In this document: one piece after another, positions 1 to 7,414 of the stretch | How positions within the stretch are numbered: the stretch's first letter is position 1 | Layout: each line of letters begins with the position of its first letter | Assembly: GCA_020425915.1 (NCBI GenBank) | Contig: JAGQQZ010000484.1 | Coordinates: 1 to 9,779 of the forward strand | Source of the DNA: Planctomycetota bacterium | Lineage (GTDB): Bacteria > Planctomycetota > UBA1135 > UBA2386 | Reading direction: 5' to 3' | Length of the DNA stretch: 9,779 nucleotides | Notes under the pieces: generated by a model | Database searches by the model: none | The model's input: the letters and a program-made list of their open reading frames with translations, nothing else | What the model was told of the DNA's origin: nothing | Made by a program: the position numbers and the translations under genes

Positions 1-357
1 CGACTCCTCGCGGTGGCCCCGACCTTCGCCCTCCTGCTCGCGGCCTGTGGCTCGCTGCACTACGACCTGTCCTCGGTCCCGATCCCGATCAGCGCGAAGC
101 CCGCGGAACCGGGCGCCCACGTCGATCCGCTGCACATCGAGAGCAAGAACGTGCTCTGGGTGCACGGCCTGTTCGGTCAGTCCGAACCCGACGTCACGGC
201 ACTCGTCACCGAAGCCGCGGCCGGCTACGACCGGATCGCCGGATTCCGCGTCGTGCAGTCGGGCAGCTTCCACGACTGGCTGCTGACGCACCTGTCGGCG
301 ACGCTCGTGCGGATGAAGACCGTCCGGATCGAAGGGCAGCTCGTGCGCGACGAGTGA
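1..357 (+). CDS. Small lipoprotein of unknown function (5' end outside window)
   Basis: The frame is open from the first base, so the true start probably lies upstream. A GTG at 13 is possible but would leave no basic N-terminus for the signal. Reading from base 1, a hydrophobic stretch rich in Leu and Ala ends in the lipobox L-A-A-C, with the Cys encoded at 46-48 and followed by Gly. This is a type II signal-peptide pattern that predicts lipid anchoring after export. About 100 residues follow the Cys. They include a hydrophobic segment with WVHGLFG and an ending with alternating charged and hydrophobic residues that looks beta-rich. Size and layout recall small Bor- or TRL-like lipoproteins, but I cannot assign a family. 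It ends in TGA only 4 bp from the convergent regulator gene. A short inverted repeat (CTCGT/ACGAG, 340-354) lies just before the stop. Confidence 0.7.
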   Translation, partial: RLLAVAPTFALLLAACGSLHYDLSSVPIPISAKPAEPGAHVDPLHIESKNVLWVHGLFGQSEPDVTALVTEAAAGYDRIAGFRVVQSGSFHDWLLTHLSATLVRMKTVRIEGQLVRDE

Positions 358-361
358 CTTC

Positions 362-1330
362 TCAACGCGACTCGGCCCGTTCGCGCCGGCGCACGCTCCC
401 CGGCGACTCACCGAACTCGCGCTTGAACGCGCGGCAGAACGCAGCCTCCGACCGGTAGCCGAGCCCGTCGGCGAGCGCGACCAACGGATCGTCACCGTCG
501 CGCAGCCGTCGGCGCGCGAGCCGCAGCCGCCAGCTCGTCAGGTAGCGCATCGGAGCGACGCCGACGAGTTCGGCGAACCGCGCCGCGAACGCCGAGCGCG
601 ACATCGACGCGAACTCGGCGAGCGACTCGACGCCCCAGTCCCGCTCGGGTTCGCGGTGCATCGCGACCAGCGCGCGGCCGAGACGTTCGTCGCGCAGCGC
701 CGCGAGCCAGCCGTGCGACGCCGACGGCGCACCGTCGATCCACGCGCGCAACACCTGGATGACGAGCACGTCGGCAAGTCGCGTGATCACGGTCTCGCCG
801 CCGGGCTTGAGCGCTCGCGCCTCGGCGGCGATGAACTGCAGCGTGCTCCGCAGCCAACCGCCCTCGTCCTGCGACCACGAGTCGACGTGCAGCACCTCGG
901 GCAGCTGCGCGATCAGGTGCTCCGCCGCGACGTGGTCGAAACGCGCGACCCCGCAGACCAGCTCGGTCCGTTCGCCGCCACCCCCGTGTCGCATGATCTC
1001 GTAGCGCTCGCTGACCCGTTCGACCGGGATGTCGAACAGGGGGAGTGCGTCGGCTCGCGCATCGCTGCGCACGCGGTGCCCACGGCCATGCGGCACCAGC
1101 GCGAGGCTGCCGCGCTCGAGTCGGATCGGCTCGGCGCCGTCGACCTCCAGCACGCAGTGGCCGGACGTGATGACGTGGAACATCATGCAGTCCTCGAACG
1201 GCGGCAGGTCGATCCCCCACGGCGCGGTCAGCTCGGAGCGGCAGTAGAGCGTGCCGTGGAGTTGCAGCAGGTGGAGCGTCTCGCCGAGCGGGTCGGACGG
1301 CGGCGGGAGCTCGCGGGTCTGGTCGGCCAT
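362..1330 (-). CDS. AraC-family transcriptional regulator with N-terminal cupin-like domain
   Basis: This 322-residue protein has the usual AraC layout. Residues about 14-100 look like a cupin-type sensor (FHVITSGHCVLEVDG at 51-65, then a GSLALVPHGRGHRV strand), as in the AraC regulators with a cupin_6 domain. Residues about 231-312 carry the two helix-turn-helix units: a first helix pair around SLAEFASMSRSAFAARF, and a second around ALADGLGYRSEAAFCRAF, followed by the conserved FKREFGESP. I chose the ATG at 1330 (MADQTREL) because the 58 residues upstream in the longer frame look like translated intergenic DNA. A GTG two codons upstream is an alternative. No Shine-Dalgarno is visible. A 13-bp palindrome ends one base before the start codon and may be an autoregulatory site. 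The gene diverges from the NmrA-like oxidoreductase, its likely target. The effector is unknown. Confidence 0.88.
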   Translation of the reverse strand: MADQTRELPPPSDPLGETLHLLQLHGTLYCRSELTAPWGIDLPPFEDCMMFHVITSGHCVLEVDGAEPIRLERGSLALVPHGRGHRVRSDARADALPLFDIPVERVSERYEIMRHGGGGERTELVCGVARFDHVAAEHLIAQLPEVLHVDSWSQDEGGWLRSTLQFIAAEARALKPGGETVITRLADVLVIQVLRAWIDGAPSASHGWLAALRDERLGRALVAMHREPERDWGVESLAEFASMSRSAFAARFAELVGVAPMRYLTSWRLRLARRRLRDGDDPLVALADGLGYRSEAAFCRAFKREFGESPGSVRRRERAESR

Positions 1331-1331
1331 G

Positions 1332-1344
1332 GGCACATTGTGCC
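1332..1344. promoter_or_regulatory. Perfect palindrome at the araC-type start, candidate operator
   Basis: GGCACA-T-TGTGCC is a perfect 6+1+6 palindrome placed one base upstream of the regulator's ATG. On the minus strand it contains CACAAT, a passable -10 element, which would put transcription start at or very near the ATG (a leaderless message). A matching half-site GTGGCA lies at 1400-1405, inverted relative to TGCCAC at 1341-1346. Binding by the regulator itself is inference. Confidence 0.4.
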
Positions 1345-1484
1345 ACGAATCGCCGCGCCCCCGAGATTCCTGGACGATCTGCAAATCGAACGAGACCAAG
1401 TGGCATGGTGCAGCCTGCCTGATCATCCGATCCTGGTCATCGTGAGGCCGGCGAACCGACCGGCCACCCGAGAACCGAATCCCC

Positions 1485-1490
1485 AAGGAG
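1485..1490 (+). promoter_or_regulatory. Strong Shine-Dalgarno of the NmrA-like gene
   Basis: AAGGAG lies 7 bases before the ATG at 1498 and fixes that start. It is one of the clearest ribosome-binding sites in the window. I see no convincing -35/-10 pair for this gene in the 167-bp divergent region. Confidence 0.75.
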
Positions 1491-1497
1491 ATCCACG

Positions 1498-2340
1498 ATG
1501 TCATCCCAGAACCCCATCCTCGTCATCGGCTCGACCGGCAAGACCGGCCGCCGCATCGTCCGCCGCCTGACCGACCTCGGCCTGCCGATCCGCGAGGGCT
1601 CGCGCCGCTCGGACCCGCCGTTCGACTGGGACCGACCCGAGACCTGGGCGCCGGCACTCGACGGCGTCGACACCGCGTTCGTCTCGTTCTTCCCCGACCT
1701 CGCCGTGCCCGGCGCGCCCGCCGCGATCGAACGGCTGACCGAACTCGCGAAGGCCGCCTCGGTGCGGCGCCTGGTGCTGCTGTCGGGCCGCGGCGAGCGC
1801 AACGCGGAGCGGTGTGAGGAGATCGTCCGCCAGAGCGGCCTCGGCTTCACGCTGATCCGCGCGAGCTGGTTCGCGCAGAACTTCGACGAAGGCGTGCTGC
1901 GCGACGCGGTGCTCGCCGGCACGATCGCGATGCCCGCCGGCGACGTCCGCGAGCCGTTCGTCGACGTCGAGGACATCGCCGACGTCGCGGTCGCCGCGCT
2001 GACCGACCCGACCCACGACGGGCGGCTCTACGAACTCACCGGTCCGCGGCTGATGAGCTTCACCGAGGTCGCGGCGGAGCTGTCGAAGGCGACCGGCCGT
2101 CCGGTGCGCTACGCGCCGATCTCGTCCGAGGAGTTCCGCGCGGCCCTGACCGCGGACGCAGGTCCGGAGTTCGCGAACATGTTGACCGAACTCTGCGCCG
2201 AGGTGCTCGACGGCCGCAACGAACGCCTCGACCACGGCGTGCGAGAAGCACTCGGTCGCGAACCACGCGACTTCGCCGACTACGCCGAAGCGGCCGCCGC
2301 GGCGGGCGCCTGGTCGACGGCGACGCGCGAGGTCGGCTGA
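1498..2340 (+). CDS. NmrA-like / atypical SDR NAD(P)-binding oxidoreductase
   Basis: This 280-residue protein begins with a Rossmann fold. Strand ILVI is followed by the glycine motif GSTGKTG at residues 11-17, the GxTGxTG form typical of NmrA/HSCARG-type atypical short-chain dehydrogenases. Basic residues after the second strand (REGSRRS, 32-38) favour NADP(H) over NAD(H), by inference. Other family landmarks are VRRLVLLSGRGE (about 89-100), the TLIRASWFAQNF segment (about 118-129), and REPFVDVEDIADVAVAAL (about 151-168), the usual substrate-side motif of NmrA proteins. The classical SDR YxxxK pair is not obvious, as expected for this group, so it could be an NADP sensor rather than an enzyme. 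Length is normal. Start is fixed by a strong AAGGAG. The divergent AraC-type gene is its probable regulator, a pairing often seen for redox-stress or electrophile-response genes. The substrate cannot be read from sequence. Confidence 0.87.
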   Translation: MSSQNPILVIGSTGKTGRRIVRRLTDLGLPIREGSRRSDPPFDWDRPETWAPALDGVDTAFVSFFPDLAVPGAPAAIERLTELAKAASVRRLVLLSGRGERNAERCEEIVRQSGLGFTLIRASWFAQNFDEGVLRDAVLAGTIAMPAGDVREPFVDVEDIADVAVAALTDPTHDGRLYELTGPRLMSFTEVAAELSKATGRPVRYAPISSEEFRAALTADAGPEFANMLTELCAEVLDGRNERLDHGVREALGREPRDFADYAEAAAAAGAWSTATREVG

Positions 2341-2347
2341 CCTCGCG
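2326..2347. terminator. Hairpin between convergent genes, possible bidirectional terminator
   Basis: CGCGAGGTC-ggct-GACCTCGCG is a perfect 9-bp stem with a 4-base loop. The oxidoreductase TGA (2338-2340) lies within it, spanning loop and stem. It occupies most of the 15-bp gap before the stop codon of the convergent yebC-family gene. There is no T-run on either side, so it is not a canonical intrinsic terminator. It may act with Rho or simply stabilise the 3' ends. Confidence 0.4.
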
Positions 2348-2355
2348 ACCGAGCC

Positions 2356-3072
2356 TCAGACCTCGGCGCTGTGGAACACTTTCTGCACGTCGTCGAGGTC
2401 CTCGAGCGCGTCGACGAGCTTCTCGAACATCTCGGCGTCCTCGCCGGTCAGCGCCGTCGTGTTCTGCGGCACGAACTGGATCTCGTCGACCTCGAACTCC
2501 ACGCCGTCGAACGCGTCGACGATCGCCTTCTTGGCCTCGCCGTACTGCGTGTTCTTCGCCAACACCGTGACCATCCCGCCCTCCGACTCGACGTCGATGA
2601 CGTCGACGTCCGCCGTCAGCAACGCCTCGAGCACCGCGTCCTCGTCGTCGGCCGGGAACACGAACACCGCGCAGTGGTCGAACATGTGCGCGACCGCCCC
2701 CGCGTTGCCGAGCTTCGCCTTCGCCTTGCCGAACGCCGTCCGCACCTCGTTGAACGTCCGCGTCGGGTTGTCGGTCAGACACTCGACGATCAGCATCGTC
2801 CCGTTCGGCCCGTAGCCCTCGTAACGCGCCTGCGCGAAGTCCTCACCGCCGCCGCCCTTCGCCTTCTCGATCGCCCGATCGATGACGTGCGTCGGCACCT
2901 GGTCGCGCCGCGCCCGTTCGATCAACGCCCGCAACGTCGCGTTGAGGTCCGGATCGGGATCACCGGACTTCGCGCAGACGTAGATCTCGCGCCCGTACTT
3001 GCTGTAGACCTTCGCCTTCTTGTCGGAGGTCTTGGCGATCGCGTCCTTGCGGTTCTGGTAGGCTCTGCCCAT
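2356..3072 (-). CDS. YebC/PmpR (TACO1) family protein, YeeN-like subgroup
   Basis: The 238-residue product matches the YebC family along its length. The N-terminus MGRAYQNRKDAIAKTSDKKA followed by KVYSKYGREIYVCAKSGDPDP is of the YeeN type rather than the MAGHSKW type. Residues 51-75 hold IERARRDQVPTHVIDRAIEKAKGGG, residues 83-91 the signature RYEGYGPNG, and the C-terminus has DALEDLDDVQKVFHS. Family members bind RNA and ribosomes. Mitochondrial TACO1 aids translation of proline-rich stretches, and some bacterial members were first described as transcription regulators. A translation-factor role is the more likely one here. I chose the ATG at 3072 because the upstream extension of this frame shows no family sequence and overlaps the kinase gene. 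It lies 67 bp downstream of the kinase stop on the same strand. A weak promoter (TTGCTC at 3129-3134, 17 bp, GATCCT at 3106-3111, minus strand) could serve it. Confidence 0.93.
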   Translation of the reverse strand: MGRAYQNRKDAIAKTSDKKAKVYSKYGREIYVCAKSGDPDPDLNATLRALIERARRDQVPTHVIDRAIEKAKGGGGEDFAQARYEGYGPNGTMLIVECLTDNPTRTFNEVRTAFGKAKAKLGNAGAVAHMFDHCAVFVFPADDEDAVLEALLTADVDVIDVESEGGMVTVLAKNTQYGEAKKAIVDAFDGVEFEVDEIQFVPQNTTALTGEDAEMFEKLVDALEDLDDVQKVFHSAEV

Positions 3073-3139
3073 CGGGGGTTCGGTAGCGGAGTGGTGAAGG
3101 ACGAGAGGATCGCCCAGTCGGTCGAAGCGAGCAAGATCC

Positions 3140-6025
3140 CTATTCCGACTCCCGCTCGAGCGCTTGCGCCAATTCCGCTCGGAGGTCGAGGTGCACCTCG
3201 AGCCGCCGGGTGGTCTGGCTCCAGCCCCCGTCGACGAACACGAACCTCCGACCGTCGGCCGTGACGTCGTAGTTGGGCACGTTGTTGAAACCCGGGACGT
3301 AGTCACCCTCGAACAACAACTCCTCGTCACCCTCGGGACGACCGGTCTCACCATCGATCTTCCGGGCGTACACGGCTCGACCGCGCCGGTAGAACAACTC
3401 GGTGTCGTCCGGCGACCAACGTGGCTCGGTGCCGACGGCGACAGAGATCTTCGCACCGAGCGGCCGCTCCCGGCCGTAGCCCCGAACGAACACCTCGTGT
3501 CGACCGGTCTCGTCGGAAACGTAGGCGAGCCAACGCTCGTTCGGTGAGAGGGTCCCGGCCTGTTCGCAGTCCTCCGTCGCGAGCAGCACACGAACGGATC
3601 CGGTTGCCATGTCGAGTTCGCACAGATCCCATTCCCGCCCGGGAACGAACTCGTGGAAGTAGACGCGGCCGTTCGGGTGCCACTGTTGCGCCATCTGCCA
3701 ACCAGGTCGCCGCTTCAGGCAGCGAGGCTTGCGAGTCAACGGCTGCTGGATCCACACGTTGCGCCCGACGAAATCGCTGAACACGACGCCGTCCCCCTGC
3801 GGCGACCAGATCGGCTGCACCGTGTTCGGCAGCGTGGTGTCGACCTTCGCCGGGAGCGGGGATCCGCCCTCCAGGTCCAGGGTCCAGACCTCGTGAACGC
3901 CCATCTCGTTGTGGTGCGCGAACACGATCTCGGAGTCGGTCGGGGACAGCTTCGGGAACTCGAACGCCTTTCCCTCCCAGAGCGTCGCCTCGGTGCCGTC
4001 GCGATCCACCCACACGAGCCGCCGTCCCGGCGACGGTGGTCGCAACGGCTCGTAGACGACGACGCCGGCAGACTCGGCGATGGCGACGTGAGGCGTGCCG
4101 AGCTGGGACACGTGGATGCCGCGCACGACGCGGACCGGCGGTGCCTGGATCGAGTCCGATTCGAGGTCGATCCGCACGGCGTAGAGGTCGTGCGTGCGGA
4201 CGTAGAGCAGAAACCCCCTTGTCGGGTCGCCAGATCCGGGTAGGTAGCGCGCGAACGCCCCGTTCACCTCCGGGAAGGCGACCTGGCGACCACTGTCGAC
4301 GTCGAGGATCCTCGGCTCCAGCCGGCCACCGTTACGAGAGAGGTGCGCGGTGAACAGAACGCGCCCGTCCGGGAGGAACTGCGGCCAGCGGTGATTGATC
4401 TCGCCGTCCACGAGCTCCGTGACCTGGCGCTCGCCCTCGCCGTGCGCGTCCACCAGGCTCAGACCGTGGTCCTGATCCGCGAACACGACTCGATCGTCCG
4501 CCCCCCAGGCGAAGCCACGGATGACTCCGGCGGCTCGACCCGCTCGCACCGGCTCGACCGAACCGTCGGCCGCGAGCCGCTTCAGGTTCTTCGAACCGAG
4601 CTCCGCGAACACGACGCGCGCGCCGTCCTGCGAGAACCCGATGAACTCCGCACCGGCCGTCCCCGCCAACGGGACGAGCGCGGTGTCGTCGAGGCGTCGT
4701 CGATACGCCTGCTGGAGACCCATCGCATCCCGTGCCACGAACAGAACTTCCCGACCGTCCGGCGAGATCGCGATCGGCGGCACCGAACCCGTGAGCGCGT
4801 CCAGTACCAGTGCGGACGCGGGGGATGGGAAGGTGATCGAGAGTTGCGCCCCTACCGCGTGGTCATCACCTCTGTCGTCCGGTACGAGCAGACGCCCGAC
4901 GAAGAACCCGACGCAGAGTGCGGCAGCGACTCCGGCGAGCCACCACCGAACCGGCATCGCCTGGTCCGACTCCCCGGCGCTGTCGAATCCGGCGCGACCG
5001 GCGAGCACGTCCTCCAAGACCACGCGTGCGTCACCGACGTCCCGCAACCGTTCCTTGGGGTTCTTGCGAAGGCAGCGACGCACGAGCCGTTGCACCGGGC
5101 CAGGCACGTGAACCAGACGCGACACGTCCACGGACTCCGTCGCGATTCGCGCGAACAGATTGCCGAGATCCTCCGCCTCGAACGCACGCCGCCCGGTCAA
5201 GCACTCGAACAGCACACAACCGAACGCCCAGCAGTCGATCCGCCGATCGATCGCCTTGCCGCCGAGCTGTTCCGGCGCCATGTAGGTCGGCGTTCCGATG
5301 AGTCGTCCGTCGGCGGCGGTCACCGCACTGTTCGGCGTCGACTCCAGCGATCCCGCGAGGCTCGGCTTGGCCAACCCGAAGTCGAGGATCTTCGCGACAC
5401 CTTCCGGTGTGACGCGAACGTTCGCCGGCTTCAGGTCACGGTGGATGACGCCGGCCTCGTGCGCGGCCTCCAATCCCGCGGCGATGTCCCGACCGATTCG
5501 GAGCGCCTCTTCGAGCGGCAACGCCCCCCGCGCGAGTCGCTGCTCGAGGGTCTCGCCCTCCACGAGCTCCAACGAAAGGAACTCGACATCGTCGACCCGG
5601 TCCACGCCGTAGATCTGCGCGATGTTCGGATGGTTCAACGCCGCGAGCGACTTCGCCTCGCGCTGGAACCGAAGCAACCGCTCCCGATCCTCGGCGAACT
5701 CCTTCGGCAGCACCTTGATCGCCACGTCCCGCCCGAGACTCGTGTCCCGAGCGCGGTGCACCCGCCCCATCGCACCGGCACCGATCGGCTCCAGGATCTC
5801 GAAGACCCCGAGCCTCTGACCGCGGCACAGATCGTCGGCGGCGTGTGCGATGAGAGAGTTCCTCCCGCCAAGGCTGGCGGCAGCGTCGGACCGGCCCAGA
5901 GTATGGCCGACGACCAGCCCGAACAACGCCGGACGTGGCGATGTGCATCTCCAGCAGGCGCCGCGACGGCCAGGGAAACGGATGGAACGAGCGCGCTTGA
6001 CGCAGAGGCGCGGGGGCGACACCAT
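3140..6025 (-). CDS. Membrane Ser/Thr protein kinase with C-terminal WD40/TolB-like beta-propeller
   Basis: The frame encodes up to 961 residues. The kinase domain spans about 74-340: glycine loop GAGAMG (82-87), VAIK lysine K104, helix-C glutamate E123, catalytic loop HRDLKPAN (D197), DFG (D215), GTPTYMAPEQ (244-253) and DCWAFG. All key residues are present, so an active kinase is expected. One hydrophobic helix follows at about 361-381 (WWLAGVAAALCVGFFVG). The remaining 570 residues repeat motifs such as ISPDGREVLFVARD, LSPNERWLAYVSD and WSPDDTELFYRR, typical of PD40/TolB-like propeller blades. The layout implies a cytosolic kinase and an exported sensor. Such fusions are common in Planctomycetota and Acidobacteriota. 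The start is uncertain: homology begins near residue 66, and a GGGAGGA sequence lies just before an ATC codon (residue 59, 5849-5851). The ligand and substrates are unknown. The gene ends in TAG, 67 bp before yebC. Confidence 0.93.
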   Translation of the reverse strand: MVSPPRLCVKRARSIRFPGRRGACWRCTSPRPALFGLVVGHTLGRSDAAASLGGRNSLIAHAADDLCRGQRLGVFEILEPIGAGAMGRVHRARDTSLGRDVAIKVLPKEFAEDRERLLRFQREAKSLAALNHPNIAQIYGVDRVDDVEFLSLELVEGETLEQRLARGALPLEEALRIGRDIAAGLEAAHEAGVIHRDLKPANVRVTPEGVAKILDFGLAKPSLAGSLESTPNSAVTAADGRLIGTPTYMAPEQLGGKAIDRRIDCWAFGCVLFECLTGRRAFEAEDLGNLFARIATESVDVSRLVHVPGPVQRLVRRCLRKNPKERLRDVGDARVVLEDVLAGRAGFDSAGESDQAMPVRWWLAGVAAALCVGFFVGRLLVPDDRGDDHAVGAQLSITFPSPASALVLDALTGSVPPIAISPDGREVLFVARDAMGLQQAYRRRLDDTALVPLAGTAGAEFIGFSQDGARVVFAELGSKNLKRLAADGSVEPVRAGRAAGVIRGFAWGADDRVVFADQDHGLSLVDAHGEGERQVTELVDGEINHRWPQFLPDGRVLFTAHLSRNGGRLEPRILDVDSGRQVAFPEVNGAFARYLPGSGDPTRGFLLYVRTHDLYAVRIDLESDSIQAPPVRVVRGIHVSQLGTPHVAIAESAGVVVYEPLRPPSPGRRLVWVDRDGTEATLWEGKAFEFPKLSPTDSEIVFAHHNEMGVHEVWTLDLEGGSPLPAKVDTTLPNTVQPIWSPQGDGVVFSDFVGRNVWIQQPLTRKPRCLKRRPGWQMAQQWHPNGRVYFHEFVPGREWDLCELDMATGSVRVLLATEDCEQAGTLSPNERWLAYVSDETGRHEVFVRGYGRERPLGAKISVAVGTEPRWSPDDTELFYRRGRAVYARKIDGETGRPEGDEELLFEGDYVPGFNNVPNYDVTADGRRFVFVDGGWSQTTRRLEVHLDLRAELAQALERESE
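5865..5880 (-). promoter_or_regulatory. Hairpin and Shine-Dalgarno-like site inside the 5' end of the kinase frame
   Basis: CCGCCA-GCCT-TGGCGG (minus strand) is a perfect 6-bp stem with a 4-base loop. GGGAGGA, which overlaps its 3' edge, resembles a strong ribosome-binding site. Further upstream on the minus strand, CATACT (5900-5905) with a TTG-bearing -35 region (about 5921-5928) could be a promoter. Together these would suit a transcript starting inside the long frame, giving a kinase about 58 residues shorter. No ATG, GTG or TTG is in frame at the right distance, so this remains unresolved. Confidence 0.3.
5997..6025 (+). promoter_or_regulatory. Candidate sigma-70-type promoter of tRNA-Gly
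   Basis: TTGACG (5997-6002) is a 5/6 match to the -35 consensus. It is followed after exactly 17 bases by CACCAT (6020-6025), a 3/6 match to the -10. Transcription would start near 6032 and give a leader of about 25 bases before the mature tRNA. That leader contains an imperfect inverted repeat (about 6030-6055). The -10 box coincides with the minus-strand ATG of the longest kinase frame. Confidence 0.45.
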
Positions 6026-6056
6026 GCGAGACCCGCCGTCGCCGGACGACGGGTCT

Positions 6057-6129
<73 letters not shown>

Positions 6130-6165
6130 TTCTCGCAACCCTGGCTGATCGCGTTACTTGCGAAC

Positions 6166-6182
6166 CCGCGCGCCGCGCGCGG
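6166..6182. repeat. GC-only inverted repeat after the tRNA
   Basis: CCGCGCG-CCG-CGCGCGG is a perfect 7-bp stem with a 3-base loop, 37 bases after the tRNA 3' end. It could help end tRNA transcription (no T-run follows) or form part of the recombinase-binding region beside the attachment site. Both roles are inference. Confidence 0.35.
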
Positions 6183-6205
6183 TGCGGCCTCCAAGCGAAA
6201 GCAGC

Positions 6206-6223
6206 ATGCGTAGTCCTACGCAT
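6206..6223. promoter_or_regulatory. 18-bp perfect dyad upstream of the integrase, candidate operator
   Basis: ATGCGTAG-TC-CTACGCAT is a perfect inverted repeat with 8-base arms and a 2-base centre. It ends 2 bases before the integrase Shine-Dalgarno GGAGG (6226-6230), which is 10 bases from the ATG. A protein bound here, or an RNA hairpin formed here, could control integrase expression. The small spacer suits a dimeric repressor. Candidate binders are the DUF1580-like protein and the winged-helix protein of the same element. Confidence 0.45.
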
Positions 6224-6240
6224 TCGGAGGAACCGCAACC

Positions 6241-7377
6241 ATGACCCGCAAGCCCAAGAAGATCCCCAAGCACTGCCACCACCGTCACACGAACCAGGGA
6301 TACGTCCGACTAGACGGCGAAACGCTCTACACGGGAGTGTGGGGTAAGCCCGAGACGGACGCGAAATACGATCGGCTCATCGCTGAGTGGCTCGCGTCGG
6401 GCCGCGTGACACAACGAACCAGCGCATCGGCCTACGAAATCCGGCATCTCGTCGCGGACTACTGGACACACATCCAGAGCTACTACGCGAACTCGAAGGA
6501 GCCCGTCAACATCAGATACGCCCTTCGACCACTCGTTCGACTCTACGGCCCCTGCGCCGCCGAAGACTTCGGGCCAAGACAGCTTCGAGCAGTTCGGGAG
6601 GACATGGTGAGCAGCGATCTCTCTCGAACGATGGTCAACCGACGAATCGGGATGATCCGACGCATGGTCCGATGGGCTGTATCGGAGGAGCTTGTTCCAC
6701 CTCAGAACGCGCAGGCGCTCGACGCCGTCGAGCCACTACGCCGCGGTCGCACATCAGCCACCGAGTCGGACCCCGTGCAACCTGTCCCGCGAGAAATCGT
6801 AGCGGCGACCCTTCACCACGTGTCGCGACAGGTCGCCGCGATGATTCGGCTCCAACTCCTCACGGGAATGCGCTCATGCGAAGTAGTGACCATGCGGCCA
6901 TGCGACATCGAACAACGAGACCACCTCTGGCGCTACACCCCCAAGAAACACAAGACGCAACATCACGGACGGCGTCGAACGATCCTGCTAAACGAGCAGT
7001 GCATCGATGTGGTGAGACCGTTCCTTCTTCGATCCGAGGAGTCGTTTCTCTTCGACCCCAGAGAGGCTGACTTCGAGCACAGGCTAGCCCGCGGCGACGG
7101 CACTACAGATTCCGTGTCGCGCGAAAGCAAGCGACGCATCCGTCCGCACTACGATTCGCAAACCTACGGGCGCGCCATCGCGCGCGCGTGCAAGCGTGCC
7201 GGAATACCGCACTGGTTTCCGCTCCAGCTCAGGCACACGGCTGCCACCGAGATACGAGCACTGCACGGAATCGAGGCCGCCAGAGCGGTGCTGGGACACG
7301 CCGAGGCGAGAACCACGGAGATCTACGCGGAGCGAGACGAGGAACTCGCGAAGCGCATCATGATCGCGCGCACCTGA
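6241..7377 (+). CDS. Tyrosine recombinase / integrase
   Basis: The 378-residue protein has a SAM-like, core-binding N-terminal part (about 60-160) and a catalytic domain (about 180-370). Catalytic residues can be placed: R211 in LLTGMRSCEV, K238 in the beta-hairpin YTPKKHKTQHHGRRR, R331 and H332 in LQLRHTAATEIR, H353 in VLGHAEARTTEIYAERD, and nucleophile Y362. The HKT..HHG and LGHA..TT.IYAERD patterns resemble integrases common in Planctomycetota. The first His of the HxxR motif is replaced by Leu (L328, codon CTC at 7222-7224), one base away from CAC. Some relatives tolerate other residues here, so loss of activity is not certain. The start is supported by GGAGG at 6226-6230. It reads away from tRNA-Gly, the classic position for an integrase that targets that tRNA. 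GC is clearly below that of the genes to the left. Confidence 0.93.
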   Translation: MTRKPKKIPKHCHHRHTNQGYVRLDGETLYTGVWGKPETDAKYDRLIAEWLASGRVTQRTSASAYEIRHLVADYWTHIQSYYANSKEPVNIRYALRPLVRLYGPCAAEDFGPRQLRAVREDMVSSDLSRTMVNRRIGMIRRMVRWAVSEELVPPQNAQALDAVEPLRRGRTSATESDPVQPVPREIVAATLHHVSRQVAAMIRLQLLTGMRSCEVVTMRPCDIEQRDHLWRYTPKKHKTQHHGRRRTILLNEQCIDVVRPFLLRSEESFLFDPREADFEHRLARGDGTTDSVSRESKRRIRPHYDSQTYGRAIARACKRAGIPHWFPLQLRHTAATEIRALHGIEAARAVLGHAEARTTEIYAERDEELAKRIMIART

Positions 7378-7395
7378 CTCAAGTGGTCGCCCTTC

Positions 7396-7413
7396 GCGGA
7401 CCGAATGGTCCGC
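7396..7413. promoter_or_regulatory. Perfect dyad directly before the winged-helix gene
   Basis: GCGGACC-GAAT-GGTCCGC is a perfect 7-bp inverted repeat with a 4-base loop. It fills half of the 37-bp gap after the integrase and ends one base before the next ATG (7415). The position where a Shine-Dalgarno should be is inside the dyad and has no purine-rich match. It may be an operator, a translation-blocking hairpin, or the end of the integrase message (no T-run). Confidence 0.45.
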
Positions 7414-7414
7414 C

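Noticed and set aside
656..1570. A 304-codon plus-strand open frame opposite the AraC-type gene
   Set aside because: The minus strand has clear cupin and double HTH motifs. The plus frame is an Arg-rich shadow that also crosses the start of the oxidoreductase gene.
3073..3591. N-terminal extension of the yebC-family frame into the kinase gene
   Set aside because: The extension is Ser/Thr/Arg-rich shadow translation of the kinase 3' end, while YebC/YeeN homology starts exactly at the ATG at 3072.
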